Of a DNA stretch of 64,000 nucleotides, positions 1-11,240 are shown piece after piece. Position numbers and translations under genes: made by a program. Position 1 is the first letter of the stretch, and the number at the start of each line of letters is the position of its first letter. The notes below the pieces were generated by a model. The model made no database searches, was not told the DNA's origin, and saw only the letters and a list, made by a program, of their open reading frames with translations. Source of the stretch: Acidobacteriota bacterium (lineage in GTDB: Bacteria; Acidobacteriota; Vicinamibacteria; Vicinamibacterales; CAVVIG01); contig JAOBWF010000085.1 of NCBI GenBank assembly GCA_025463215.1, positions 1 through 64,000 of the forward strand, in the 5' to 3' direction.

Positions 1-1629
1 CGGCGCGCCGGCCGGAGCCGACGCCGCGGGTGCTGCCGGCGCATCGTTGCGCGCCGGACCGGCGCTCTCCGTCTGCGTCTGGACCGGCGGCGCGTTGGCG
101 CGCGCGACGCCGAGGACGTAGCCGAAATCCGACTTGCCCGGATCCGGCTGCACGAGTCCGAGCGCCGACGGCGCCGTCACCGAATAGACATACAGCTTGT
201 TCGTTTCCGGATCGAGCGACCCCCCCTGCCAGTTCGCCCCGCCGGTGACCGACGGCAGGATGAGCGTGCCGAGCGGTCCCTCGACCTTGCTGACCACCGG
301 CGGCGTGAAGATCGGGCCGATCTTGTAGCGCGATACCAGCTTCAGCGCCTCGTCGTGCAGCGCCGGCGTGAAGTCGATCAGATCGTCCTTCGACACGCCC
401 TGGCGATCGAACGGCGGCGGTTTGGTCACGAACGGCTGGGTCGGCGAATACCACTCGCCGGGCACGTTGCCCTTCTCGACCGGCCGCTCTTCAATCGGCC
501 ACACCGGTTTGCCATTGGTCCGATCGAACACGTAGACCCAGCCCTGCTTGGTGATCTGCGCGATCGCCTTGATCTTCTTGCCGTCGACGGTGATGTCGGC
601 GAGGATCGGCGCGCATGGGATGTCCATGTCCCAGATGCCGTGATGGACGGTCTGGAAATGCCACTTGCGCACGCCGGTCTTCAGGTCGAGCGCCACGACG
701 CTTTCGCCGAACAGCCCGTCGCCGGGACGGTTGCCGCCGTAGTAGTCACCGGTCGGGAGCTCCACCGGCAGGTAGACCATGCCGAGCTCCTCGTCGATCG
801 TCATCTGTGCCCAGACGCCGGCGTTGCCGGTGTAGGCCCACGAGTCTTTCTCCCACGTGTTGTTGCCGAACTCACCCGGCGACGGAATCGTGTGGAAGAT
901 CCACAGGCGCTTGCCCGTGCGCGCGTCGTAGCCGCGGATGAAGCCCTTCTCGTGCGTCTTGCTCTTCGGCGCGCTGCCTTCGAGGTGCGCGGCGCCGACC
1001 ACGATGACGTCCTTCGCGATGATCGGCGTCGCGTGCAGGCCGATCTCGCCGGTGACCGGATCGACCGGCTGGTCGTCGTCCATCTTCAAGTCGACGATGC
1101 CGTTCTTGCCGAAGCCCGCCGCGGGGGCGCCGGTCTTGGCGTCGAGCGCGACCATCTGATAGCCGGGCGTCACGTAGACGATGCGCGCGCCCTGGCCGCC
1201 GGAGCCGGGCCAGTAGGCGAGGCCGCGTCCCGAGAGCAGCCGCGGCGCCGATTCGCCGCGCTTGCCCTCGTTCTCGCTGTGCATCCACTTCATCTCACCG
1301 GTCACGGCATCGAGCGCCACGACGGCGCGCCGGGTGCCGGCGGTGGTGTAGACGATGCCGTCGACCATCAGCGGCGTGACCTGGAAGTTGAACTCGGGGC
1401 GCGGGCCCATCGAATCGGTCTTGAAGCGCCACGCAATCTCGAGCGTGTTGAAGTTGTCTTTGGTGATCTGGTCGAGCGGCGAGTACCGTGTGCTGGCGAG
1501 ATCGCCGCCGTAGGTCGTCCACTCGGCGCCGGCCGGCTTGGACTGGCCACGCAGCGCCTTCGTCGTCCATGCGACGACGAGCGCCAGCATCAGCAGCGGC
1601 ACAATCAGACGGAGTCTTCGCTGAATCAT
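1..1629 (-). CDS. PQQ-dependent quinoprotein dehydrogenase (beta-propeller), C-terminus truncated by window edge
   Basis: Reverse-complement reading frame open from ATG at 1629 to base 1 (543 codons, absent from ORF track because it has no stop). Starts MIQRRLRLIVPLLMLALVVAWTTKALRGQ...EWTTYGGDLASTRYSPLDQITKDNFNTLEIAWRFKTD...VDGIVYTTAGTRRAVVALDAVTGEMKW, typical of PQQ quinoproteins. Confidence 0.88.
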   Translation of the reverse strand, partial: MIQRRLRLIVPLLMLALVVAWTTKALRGQSKPAGAEWTTYGGDLASTRYSPLDQITKDNFNTLEIAWRFKTDSMGPRPEFNFQVTPLMVDGIVYTTAGTRRAVVALDAVTGEMKWMHSENEGKRGESAPRLLSGRGLAYWPGSGGQGARIVYVTPGYQMVALDAKTGAPAAGFGKNGIVDLKMDDDQPVDPVTGEIGLHATPIIAKDVIVVGAAHLEGSAPKSKTHEKGFIRGYDARTGKRLWIFHTIPSPGEFGNNTWEKDSWAYTGNAGVWAQMTIDEELGMVYLPVELPTGDYYGGNRPGDGLFGESVVALDLKTGVRKWHFQTVHHGIWDMDIPCAPILADITVDGKKIKAIAQITKQGWVYVFDRTNGKPVWPIEERPVEKGNVPGEWYSPTQPFVTKPPPFDRQGVSKDDLIDFTPALHDEALKLVSRYKIGPIFTPPVVSKVEGPLGTLILPSVTGGANWQGGSLDPETNKLYVYSVTAPSALGLVQPDPGKSDFGYVLGVARANAPPVQTQTESAGPARNDAPAAPAASAPAGAP

Positions 1630-2536
1630 GCGCGGCATCATATCGCGATTTGCGCCGGCGCCCACCGGCTTCCTGCACCTCGGGCATGTCGTCAACGCGG
1701 TGCACGTCTGGCGGGAAACCCGGACGCGTTCGGGGACGGTGCTGGTGCGGATCGAGGACCACGATCGACAGCGCAGCCGGCCCGAGTTCGAGGCGGCGAT
1801 TCTCGAGGACCTGGCGTGGCTGGGGTTCGAGGCCGATGCGCCGATGGTGCGCCAAAGCGAGCGGCATGACATCTATGCGCACGCGCTCGACCGCTTGAGG
1901 CGTCAGGGGCTCATCTACGCCTGTTCCTGTTCCCGCGCGCGGATCGAGGCGGCGCCGGCAGCCCAGACCGGCAGCGCGACGAACGCCGCCGGAGCCGCGG
2001 TCCCGCGCGCAATCCGGAAGGGCCCTGCTCCGATTGCAGGGGAAGCGGATGTGGCGCAGGCCTTCAGGCCTGCCGACGCCGAGCTCTGGTATCCGGGCAC
2101 GTGTCGACACCGCGGCCTCGCGGAAGGCGCGGGCATCGGCCTGCGCGTCCGGCTCGAGCCGTCGCTCGAACGGTTCGTCGATCTGCGGCTCGGCGCGCAG
2201 GAACAGCGGCCGTCCGATCAGTGCGGCGATCTGCTGGTCCGTGATCGCGGCGGCAACTGGACGTATCAATTCGCCGCCACCGTCGACGACATGGTGCAGG
2301 GTGTGACGCTGGTGATCCGCGGCCTCGATCTGCTCGCCTCCACCGGCCGGCAGATTCAGCTGGCACGTCTGCTGGGGCGCGCCGACCCGCCGGCGTTCCT
2401 GCACCATCCCTTGATCATGAGGAGCGCGGACCGGAAGCTCAGTAAGGCCGACGGCGACACGGGGATCCGCGAACTGCGGGCGGCCGGGTGGGCGCCCGCC
2501 GACGTGATCGCGCGCGCGCTGTCATTGGTCGACTAA
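1628..2536 (+). CDS. gluQ: Glutamyl-Q tRNA(Asp) synthetase (GluQRS) with unusual in-frame insertion
   Basis: RFAPAPTGFLHLGH class-I signature, KLSK motif, CSC...YPGTC zinc-ligand pattern, short length without an anticodon-binding domain. Confidence 0.9.
   Translation: MRGIISRFAPAPTGFLHLGHVVNAVHVWRETRTRSGTVLVRIEDHDRQRSRPEFEAAILEDLAWLGFEADAPMVRQSERHDIYAHALDRLRRQGLIYACSCSRARIEAAPAAQTGSATNAAGAAVPRAIRKGPAPIAGEADVAQAFRPADAELWYPGTCRHRGLAEGAGIGLRVRLEPSLERFVDLRLGAQEQRPSDQCGDLLVRDRGGNWTYQFAATVDDMVQGVTLVIRGLDLLASTGRQIQLARLLGRADPPAFLHHPLIMRSADRKLSKADGDTGIRELRAAGWAPADVIARALSLVD
2056..2073. repeat. REP-like palindrome GCAGGCCTTCAGGCCTGC inside gluQ
   Basis: 8-bp arms around TC; family copies elsewhere in window; translates as QAFRPA. 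Confidence 0.75.
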
Positions 2537-2556
2537 CCCGAGCGTTGATGCCGCTG

Positions 2557-2604
2557 CCTCCGTGCTCTCCGTTCCCGTTCCCTCCGTGCCCTCCGTTCCC
2601 GTAT
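2557..2604. repeat. Two tandem copies of a 24-bp pyrimidine-rich unit (CCTCCGTGYYCTCCGTTCCCGTTC-like)
   Basis: 2557-2580 and 2581-2604 match with few mismatches; just upstream of the tannase-family start. Confidence 0.7.
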
Positions 2605-2615
2605 CATTCGGAGTC

Positions 2616-4109
2616 ATGAAGACGCGGGTCCTCCTCGGCGTGGCCATCGCGATCGTGCTGAGCGGCGTGTCGCAGGACTTCCGCCCCGCCGCCCTGAGCG
2701 CGGCGGATCACGGTGACTGCGCGGCGTTGACGCAGTTGAAGCTGCCCGACATCACGATCACGGAGGCCGCGGCCGTCGCCGCGAGCGCCACGGGGATCAC
2801 GCGGCCGCACTGCCGCGTCGCCGGCGTGATCGGCACGGAGATCAAGTTCTCGCTGCTCATGCCCGACACGTGGAATCACAAGTTCCTGATGGGCGGCGGC
2901 GGCGGGTTCGTCGGCACGGTGCAGAACCAGGCGCAGTTCGTGGTCAACGCCGGCTATGCGACGGCGGGGACCGACACCGGCCACAGCGGCGGCACGACCG
3001 ACGCGACCTGGGCGCTGAACAATATCGAGCGACAGGTGAACTTCGGCTACCTCGGCGTGCACCGCACCGCCGAAGCGGCGAAGGCGATTCTGCGCCGCTA
3101 TTACGGATCGCCGGAGACGCGCGCCTACTTCTCCGGCTGCTCGAACGGCGGCCGCCAGGCGCTGATGGAAGCGCAGCGCTTCCCCGACGACTTCGACGGG
3201 ATCGTCGCCGGCGCCCCGGCCGCGGACTTCACCGGCATCGGCGCCCAGTTCATCAAGGACGTCCGCGCCCAGTTTCCGGATCCGAAAGACCTCACGCCGC
3301 TGCTCGCGCCGGAGACGATGCAGGCGGTCGCGGCGCAGATTCTCGACAAATGCGATGCGCTCGACGGGGTCAAGGACGGCGTGATGGAGGATCCGCGGCG
3401 GTGCACGGTCGACGTCTCGACGCTCACCGGCCTGAGCGCGGCGCAGATCGCGGCGCTGAAAACGATTTACGCGCCGACGCACGCCGGGAGCGAGACGGTG
3501 TTTCCCGGCCAGCCGTTCGGCGGGGAAGGCGAGGCCGCGGGATGGCCGGCGTGGATCTCGGGTCCGGCGCCCCGCCAGGGTCAGCCGGCTGCGGCGTCAC
3601 TGCGCTACGGCTTCGGCACGCAGCTCTTCAAGTACCTGGTGTTCAACGATCCCGATTGGGACTACACGAAATACGACCTGTCGACCTGGCGGAAGGACAC
3701 CGTGAAGACCGCGTCCTTCCTGAATGCGACCAGCCCCGATCTCGACGCGTTCAAGGCGAAAGGCCACAAGCTGCTGTTGTGGCACGGCTGGGCGGATGCC
3801 GGCCTGTCGCCGCTCGGCACGATCAAGTATTACGAGAGCGTGCAGGCGCGCGATCCGAAGCTGGACGAATACGTGAAGATGTTCCTGATGCCAGGCGTGC
3901 TGCATTGCGGCGGCGGCACCGGCCCGGACAACGCCGACTGGGCGGCCGCGATTGACGCCTGGGTCGAAAGCGGCCAGGCGCCGACCCGCCTCCTCGCGCA
4001 GAAGGGCGGCGCGACGCCGCGGACGCGCCCGCTGTGCGCGTACCCGCAGCACGCCGTCTACAACGGCAGCGGCAGCACCGATCAGGCCGAGAACTTCGTC
4101 TGCAAGTAA
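2616..4109 (+). CDS. Tannase/feruloyl esterase family alpha/beta hydrolase, secreted
   Basis: MKTRVLLGVAIAIVLS signal-like start; GHSGGTTDATWALN, YFSGCSNGGRQALMEAQRFPDDFDGIVAGAPA, HGWADAGLSPLGTIKYYE, GVLHCGGG motifs of the tannase family. Confidence 0.92.
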   Translation: MKTRVLLGVAIAIVLSGVSQDFRPAALSAADHGDCAALTQLKLPDITITEAAAVAASATGITRPHCRVAGVIGTEIKFSLLMPDTWNHKFLMGGGGGFVGTVQNQAQFVVNAGYATAGTDTGHSGGTTDATWALNNIERQVNFGYLGVHRTAEAAKAILRRYYGSPETRAYFSGCSNGGRQALMEAQRFPDDFDGIVAGAPAADFTGIGAQFIKDVRAQFPDPKDLTPLLAPETMQAVAAQILDKCDALDGVKDGVMEDPRRCTVDVSTLTGLSAAQIAALKTIYAPTHAGSETVFPGQPFGGEGEAAGWPAWISGPAPRQGQPAAASLRYGFGTQLFKYLVFNDPDWDYTKYDLSTWRKDTVKTASFLNATSPDLDAFKAKGHKLLLWHGWADAGLSPLGTIKYYESVQARDPKLDEYVKMFLMPGVLHCGGGTGPDNADWAAAIDAWVESGQAPTRLLAQKGGATPRTRPLCAYPQHAVYNGSGSTDQAENFVCK

Positions 4110-4141
4110 GCCACGCTGAGGCCACCCACCAGGAGCACGCA

Positions 4142-5419
4142 ATGACGTTGACACGGATGATGAGCGTTTCTGTCGCGGCCGGATCGGCCGCGCTGTTCCT
4201 GTCGTTGACCGCCGGCGCCGCCGGACCGGCGTGCGATCCGGACAACGGCGGCCTCAAGCTGCCGCAGGGCTTCTGCGCCGCGGTGGTCGCCGACAACATC
4301 GGCCAGGCGCGCCACCTGGTGGTCGCGCCCAACGGCGATCTGTACGTCTCGACCCGCAACGGCGGCCGCGGCGCGCTCGGCGGCATCGTCGCGCTGCACG
4401 ACAGGGATGGTGACGGCAAGATGGACGCGCGCGAGAAGTTCGGCGACACCGGCGCGACCGGCGTCGCGCTGCGCAACGGCTATCTCTACATGGCGACGAC
4501 CTCGTCGATCGTGCGCTACAAGATGACGCCCGGTCAGCTGACGCCGTCAGGACCGGCCGAGACGATCGTCGAAGGGCTGACCGATCGGCGTCAGCACGCG
4601 GACAAGGGCATCGCGTTCGACGGCAAGGGCAGCGTTTACGTCAACATCGGCGCGCCGTCCAATGCGTGTCAGGTCCCGGATCGCCAGCCCAAAGTGGCGG
4701 GACAGGATCCGTGTCAGCTGCTCGAGATCGCCGGCGGCGTGTGGCGCTTTGACGAGAACAAGCTCGGACAGAAACAGGCAGACGGCAAGCGCTACGCGAC
4801 CGGCCTCCGGCAGATGGTCGGCCTCACCTGGCACGACGATGCGCTCTGGCTGGTGATGCACAACCGCGACGGCCTCGATACGATGTGGCCGGGCCAGTTC
4901 ACGGCGGAGCAGAACGCGGAGTGGCCGGCGGAGTATCTCGTCAAGGTGACCGACGGCGCGAACTTCGGCTGGCCGTACTGCTTCTACAACAATGCCGAGG
5001 GCAAGCTGGTGACGAACCCGGAGTACGGCGGCGACGGCAAGAAGACCGATCGCTGCGCCGGCTTCACGCCGCCGGTGGTCGCGTTCCCCGGTCACTGGGC
5101 GCCGAACGACGTGCTGTTCTACGGCGGCACCCAGTTCCCGGCGAAATATCGCGGCGGCGCCTTCGTCGCCTTTCACGGATCGTGGAACCGCGCGCCGCTG
5201 CCGATGGCCGGCTACAACATCACATTCGTGCCGTTCACGGGTGGCAAGCCGGGCACGCGTGAAGTGTTCGCCGACGGCTTCGCCGGCAAGACGCCGCTGA
5301 TGGCGCCCAACGACGCGGTCGCGCGGCCTGGCGGACTCGCGGTCGGCCCCGACGGCTCGCTCTACATCACCGAGGATGTGAAGGGCAGAGTCTGGCGGGT
5401 CATGTATACGGGGAAATGA
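4142..5419 (+). CDS. PQQ-dependent sugar (sorbosone-type) dehydrogenase, secreted
   Basis: Signal peptide; LKLPQGFCAAVVADNIGQARHLVVAPNGDLYVSTR, FHGSWNRAPLPMAGYNITFVPF, GGLAVGPDGSLYITED. Confidence 0.88.
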   Translation: MTLTRMMSVSVAAGSAALFLSLTAGAAGPACDPDNGGLKLPQGFCAAVVADNIGQARHLVVAPNGDLYVSTRNGGRGALGGIVALHDRDGDGKMDAREKFGDTGATGVALRNGYLYMATTSSIVRYKMTPGQLTPSGPAETIVEGLTDRRQHADKGIAFDGKGSVYVNIGAPSNACQVPDRQPKVAGQDPCQLLEIAGGVWRFDENKLGQKQADGKRYATGLRQMVGLTWHDDALWLVMHNRDGLDTMWPGQFTAEQNAEWPAEYLVKVTDGANFGWPYCFYNNAEGKLVTNPEYGGDGKKTDRCAGFTPPVVAFPGHWAPNDVLFYGGTQFPAKYRGGAFVAFHGSWNRAPLPMAGYNITFVPFTGGKPGTREVFADGFAGKTPLMAPNDAVARPGGLAVGPDGSLYITEDVKGRVWRVMYTGK

Positions 5420-5436
5420 CGACAGGTGACTTTTCA

Positions 5437-5502
5437 GATTTCAGAGTCCAGCTTTCAGACTGGGCCTGAGCCTCTGAAGTCCGCATTCATAAAGCTGAAA
5501 TC
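5437..5502. repeat. AT-richer intergenic inverted repeat (GATTTCAG...AGCTTT / AAAGCT...GATTTCAG complement)
   Basis: GATTTCAG 5437-5444 pairs with CTGAAATC 5495-5502; AGCTTT near 5450 pairs with AAAGCT near 5491. Confidence 0.5.
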
Positions 5503-5517
5503 CTGAACGGGGCTCGA

Positions 5518-5754
5518 ATGTATTTGATTTGGGAAATCGCCATCGGCATTCTCGCGGGGTTTCTCGCCGGCAAGATCATGCGCGGCAGGGGCTACGGGGT
5601 CCTGATGGATCTCGTGCTCGGTCTCGTCGGCGCGATCCTCGGCGGGTTCGTCTTCGGGCTGCTCGGCCTCCACGGCTACGGGATCGTCGGTCAGCTGGTC
5701 ATCGCCACCGCCGGTGCGGTGATGCTGATCTGGCTCGTTCGTCGTCTGCGCTAG
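5518..5754 (+). CDS. GlsB/YeaQ/YmgE-type small membrane protein
   Basis: 78 aa; hydrophobic; WEIAIGILAGFLAGKIMRGRGYGVLMDLVLGLVGAILGGFVFGLLG. Confidence 0.85.
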   Translation: MYLIWEIAIGILAGFLAGKIMRGRGYGVLMDLVLGLVGAILGGFVFGLLGLHGYGIVGQLVIATAGAVMLIWLVRRLR

Positions 5755-5767
5755 CGCCGGAGTGAAG

Positions 5768-5816
5768 GCGGGCCTTCGGGCCTGCCGGTTCGTGGTGCGG
5801 GTCTTCGGGCCTGCGG
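5768..5816. repeat. Two copies of REP-like palindrome variant (GCGGGCCTTCGGGCCTGC / GCGGGTCTTCGGGCCTGC)
   Basis: 5768-5785 and about 5798-5815, in the gap before the S9 peptidase. Confidence 0.65.
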
Positions 5817-5825
5817 GGGGATCTC

Positions 5826-7910
<2,085 letters not shown>

Positions 7911-7913
<3 letters not shown>

Positions 7914-7925
7914 CGCGCGGCGCTA
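7911..7925. terminator. Small palindrome TAGCGC-GCG-GCGCTA spanning both convergent stop codons
   Basis: TAG at 7911-7913 (+) and 7923-7925 (- strand TAG) form the outer ends of a 6-bp-stem hairpin. Confidence 0.35.
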
Positions 7926-8513
7926 CGCGGACGGCGGCAGCTGCTGCCCCATCTCGCGATAGAGCCATGCCCGCGCCGCGTTCCAGTCGCGCTTGACCGT
8001 GGCGGCGGAGACGTCGAGGACCTCCGCGGTCTCGTCGATGGTGAGGGCGCTGAAGAACCGCAGCTCGACGATGCGCGCGCCGCGCGGGTCGATGCGCGCC
8101 AGCGCGGTGAGCGCATCGTCGAGCGCGAGCAGATCGACCTCGGACTCCGGAGCGGCGACGGCGAGCGCCTCGTCGAGCGACAGTTTCGGCGCCGGTCCCC
8201 CGCGCTTGTCGCGATGTTGATGCCGCGCATGGTCGACGAGAATGCGCCGCATCATCTGCGCGGCGATGCCGAAAAAATGAGCGCGGTTCTGCCATTGCAC
8301 CCGGCGCTGCCCGACCAGCCTGAAGTAGGCCTCGTGGACGAGCGCGGTGCTCTGCAGCGTATGGTCCACGGACTCGCGGGAGAGATAGCGCCTCGCGATC
8401 GTCCGCAACTCCGAGTAGACGAGCGGGATCAGTCGGTCGAGCGCCTGGGGGCTGCCGTTCTGCCACTCGACGAGCAGCTGCGTCACCCGCTGCGGTTCGG
8501 ACGCGTCAGACAT
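7923..8513 (-). CDS. ECF-family RNA polymerase sigma factor
   Basis: MSDASEPQRVTQLLVEWQNGSPQALDRLIPLVYSELRTIARRYLSRE...HEAYFRLV...RRILVDHAR...LRFFSALTIDETAEVLDVSAATVKRDWNAARAWLYRE. Confidence 0.92.
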   Translation of the reverse strand: MSDASEPQRVTQLLVEWQNGSPQALDRLIPLVYSELRTIARRYLSRESVDHTLQSTALVHEAYFRLVGQRRVQWQNRAHFFGIAAQMMRRILVDHARHQHRDKRGGPAPKLSLDEALAVAAPESEVDLLALDDALTALARIDPRGARIVELRFFSALTIDETAEVLDVSAATVKRDWNAARAWLYREMGQQLPPSA

Positions 8514-8525
8514 CTGCCGCCCGCA

Positions 8526-11090
8526 TCATCGTCGCGCTTTGCGGCCGAGCCGCGCGATTTCACGGTCGGACGTCGCCGCGAGCTCGGCGAGGGTGCGCAG
8601 CTCGGCGCCGCTGACCGCTGCCAGCGGGCCCGGCGTGCTGCCGGTACCGATGATGTCGATACTCTTCTTCGCGGCGACGCGCGTGTCCTGCCAGTATCGC
8701 AGCGCCTCGTCCCGGTCGGTCGCCGCGGCCGCCGTCCCGGCATACGCGGGCGCCACGGCGGCATAGATGCTCGCCAGGCGTTCGGCGGCGACGCGGTTCG
8801 ACGGATCGCTGACGTAGCGCGACGTCGCGATCTCGATCGCGCTGCGGAAATGCTGTATTGATTCCTGCAGCCGGCGCGCATCGCGCAGCACGCGGCCGAT
8901 GCTGAGATGCGCCCGCACCACGGCGTCCTGGGCGTTGACGTCGTGCGGATCGGACGCCGCGGCGCGCTGCCGCCAGGAGAGCGCCTGCTCGTAGTTCGCG
9001 AGCGAGCCGGCGACGTCGCCGGCGGTCGACAACGCATAGCCGATCGACGCGTAGCCGTAGGACAGATCGAGATGCGCGATGCGGTCGGTCGTGCTGGCGC
9101 GCGCCCGTACTTCGTCGAGCGCCACCGCCTTACGGTAGTTCGCCAGCGCCGCGGTGCGATCGCCCATCTTTTCGAGAATCGCGCCGAGCTTCTTGTAGGC
9201 GACCGCGACGTCGCGCTGCGCCCGTGCGCTGGCCGGTTCGGACGCGAGCAGCGTCTCGAACAGGTCGACTTCCCGCCTGAAGTTGTCGAGGGTGGCGGGC
9301 CAGTCGCCCAGCCCGGCGGTGATGTCGCCGGCGTTGTGGTACGCCGCGGCGAGCGAGCGGCGCTCGGCGACGCCGAGGGGATGGTTGACGTACAGCGCCT
9401 GCGCAATCGCCAGCCCTTTCCGCTGGTAGTCGCCGGCGGCGGCGGCGTCGCCCATCGCGCCGTGAATCGCGCTCAAGTGCTCGAACGTCGTCTTGAGCTC
9501 GCGCTGGATGCTTTCATCGGTCGGAACGGCGGCGGCGGCCGCGTCGCGCAATGCGGCGGCGCTGCGATGATTGCGCAGCGCCCCCGCGGTATCGCCAAGG
9601 TTCGAGGTCGCCGGCAGCCCCTGCAGGTCGCCGACCTTGTCGTAGGCGGCGGCGAGCTCGCGTTCGAGCGATGGGTCGTGCGCCGATTCGGTGGCGAGGC
9701 TGTCGAGGTATTCCGTCGCGCGCCTCACCACGAGCTCGCGCGCCCGCGTCGATCCCGGCAGGTGCTCGATCGCGTCGTGGAATTCGAACAGGAACGAATT
9801 GGCGAGGCGCCGCACCTCGTTGAACCGGTGCTCGGCGCGGGCGCGCTGCACGTCGGCGACGTAGGCTCCGCGCATCGTCGCCAGCGCGCCGGCGGCGAGC
9901 GAGCCGGCGACGATCGCCGCGGCCGCCGCGCTCGCCTTGTGCCGCCTGATGAACTTCGAGGCGCGGTAGCGCACCGTATCGGGCCGGGCGATCACCGGGC
10001 GTCCGGTGAGGTAGCGCGTGATGTCGTCGGCAAACTGTCCGACGGTGCCGTAGCGGCGCTGCGGATCCTTCTGCAGCGCCTTCAGGATGATCGTGTCCAG
10101 ATCGCCTTTCAACCGCCGTCCCATCCGGACGTCGATCGCCGCGTCGCTCGGCCGCCCTGGATCGTGGTCGCAGATCGCCCGCGCGAGATCGTGCGACGTT
10201 GTCGTGTCCGACGGATACGGCCCGCGGCCGGCGAGCAGCCGGTGCAGCAGGACGCCGAGCGCATACACGTCGGTCGCCGTCGTCACCGCTTCGCCGCGCA
10301 CCTGTTCCGGGCTGGCGCTTTCGAGCGTCATGACGCGCATGGCGGTCACGGTGCGGTGCTGCGGCGCCGCGACGTCGGCGCCGAGCAGCTTGGCGATGCC
10401 GAAATCGAGCAGCTTGGGGACGCCGTCGGCGGTGACCAGGATGTTGCTCGCCTTCAGGTCGCGGTGCACGACGAGGCGCTGATGCGCGTAGTTCACCGCG
10501 GCGCAGACACGGCAGAACAGCTCGAGCCGGGCGGTCAGCGACGACCGGTTGGTTTCGCAGTATCGGTCGATGGCGAGGCCGTCGACGTACTCCATCGCGA
10601 AGTACGGCGAGCCGTCGTCGGTGGCGCCGCCGTCGATCAGACGCGCGATGTTCGGGTGGTCCAGGGCGGCGAGAATCTGTCGCTCGGCGCGGAACCGCCG
10701 CTCGATGACCGCCGGCTCGAAGGTCGAGCGGACCACCTTGATCGCGACCTCTTTCTCGTACGCCGAGTCGGCGCGGACGCCGAGATAGACCGCGCCCATC
10801 CCGCCAAACCCGATCTCGCGGACCAGCCGATAGGCGCCGACGCGGCGCCCGGCCCATCTCGATGTCCGGTGCACCTGATCGACCAGGGCTGCTACGTCGG
10901 TGCCGGCAAGCGCCGGCGTCGCCATGAACCGGCCGGCTTCGTCATGCGCGGCGACGAGGGATTCGAACTCGCGGGCAAGCTCCGCATCGGCGAGACCGGC
11001 GCCGGCCACGAACGCGGCGCGCTCGGCAACGGGCCGTGCGAGCGCCTCGTCGAGGAGCCGCTTGATCTCTTCCCACTGGTCCGGCGTCAC
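8526..11090 (-). CDS. Ser/Thr protein kinase with TPR-like C-terminal region, membrane-anchored
   Basis: EIGFGGMGAVYLG, VHRDLKASNILV, DFGIAKLL motifs; TM-like segment ASAAAAAIVAGSLAAGALA; TPR-like helices. GTG at 11090 (VTPDQWEEIKRLLDEAL) chosen as the likely start although the ORF extends to 11258. Confidence 0.92.
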   Translation of the reverse strand: MTPDQWEEIKRLLDEALARPVAERAAFVAGAGLADAELAREFESLVAAHDEAGRFMATPALAGTDVAALVDQVHRTSRWAGRRVGAYRLVREIGFGGMGAVYLGVRADSAYEKEVAIKVVRSTFEPAVIERRFRAERQILAALDHPNIARLIDGGATDDGSPYFAMEYVDGLAIDRYCETNRSSLTARLELFCRVCAAVNYAHQRLVVHRDLKASNILVTADGVPKLLDFGIAKLLGADVAAPQHRTVTAMRVMTLESASPEQVRGEAVTTATDVYALGVLLHRLLAGRGPYPSDTTTSHDLARAICDHDPGRPSDAAIDVRMGRRLKGDLDTIILKALQKDPQRRYGTVGQFADDITRYLTGRPVIARPDTVRYRASKFIRRHKASAAAAAIVAGSLAAGALATMRGAYVADVQRARAEHRFNEVRRLANSFLFEFHDAIEHLPGSTRARELVVRRATEYLDSLATESAHDPSLERELAAAYDKVGDLQGLPATSNLGDTAGALRNHRSAAALRDAAAAAVPTDESIQRELKTTFEHLSAIHGAMGDAAAAGDYQRKGLAIAQALYVNHPLGVAERRSLAAAYHNAGDITAGLGDWPATLDNFRREVDLFETLLASEPASARAQRDVAVAYKKLGAILEKMGDRTAALANYRKAVALDEVRARASTTDRIAHLDLSYGYASIGYALSTAGDVAGSLANYEQALSWRQRAAASDPHDVNAQDAVVRAHLSIGRVLRDARRLQESIQHFRSAIEIATSRYVSDPSNRVAAERLASIYAAVAPAYAGTAAAATDRDEALRYWQDTRVAAKKSIDIIGTGSTPGPLAAVSGAELRTLAELAATSDREIARLGRKARR

Positions 11091-11122
11091 GGTGAGCTGT
11101 CCCCGCCTTCGTCCTGTTTTAA

Positions 11123-11143
11123 GGCCAATGATCCGGTTTGGCC
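11123..11143. promoter_or_regulatory. Inverted repeat GGCCAA-N9-TTGGCC in the divergent intergenic region
   Basis: GGCCAATGATCCGGTTTGGCC between the kinase start (11090) and the giant gene start (11241). Confidence 0.3.
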
Positions 11144-11240
11144 GTGGTTGGCGCGTTGAGATCAGGAGAAACGCTATCCGTGTCGGTCGCGGAGTCACCT
11201 TACCACGGTGGGGTCCCGGGCAGGCGCAGCCATCACACAT

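Noticed and set aside
355-1869. 504-aa plus-strand ORF opposite the quinoprotein gene
   Set aside because: Composition (HRDLA-rich) is antisense noise. The minus frame encodes a clear PQQ dehydrogenase.
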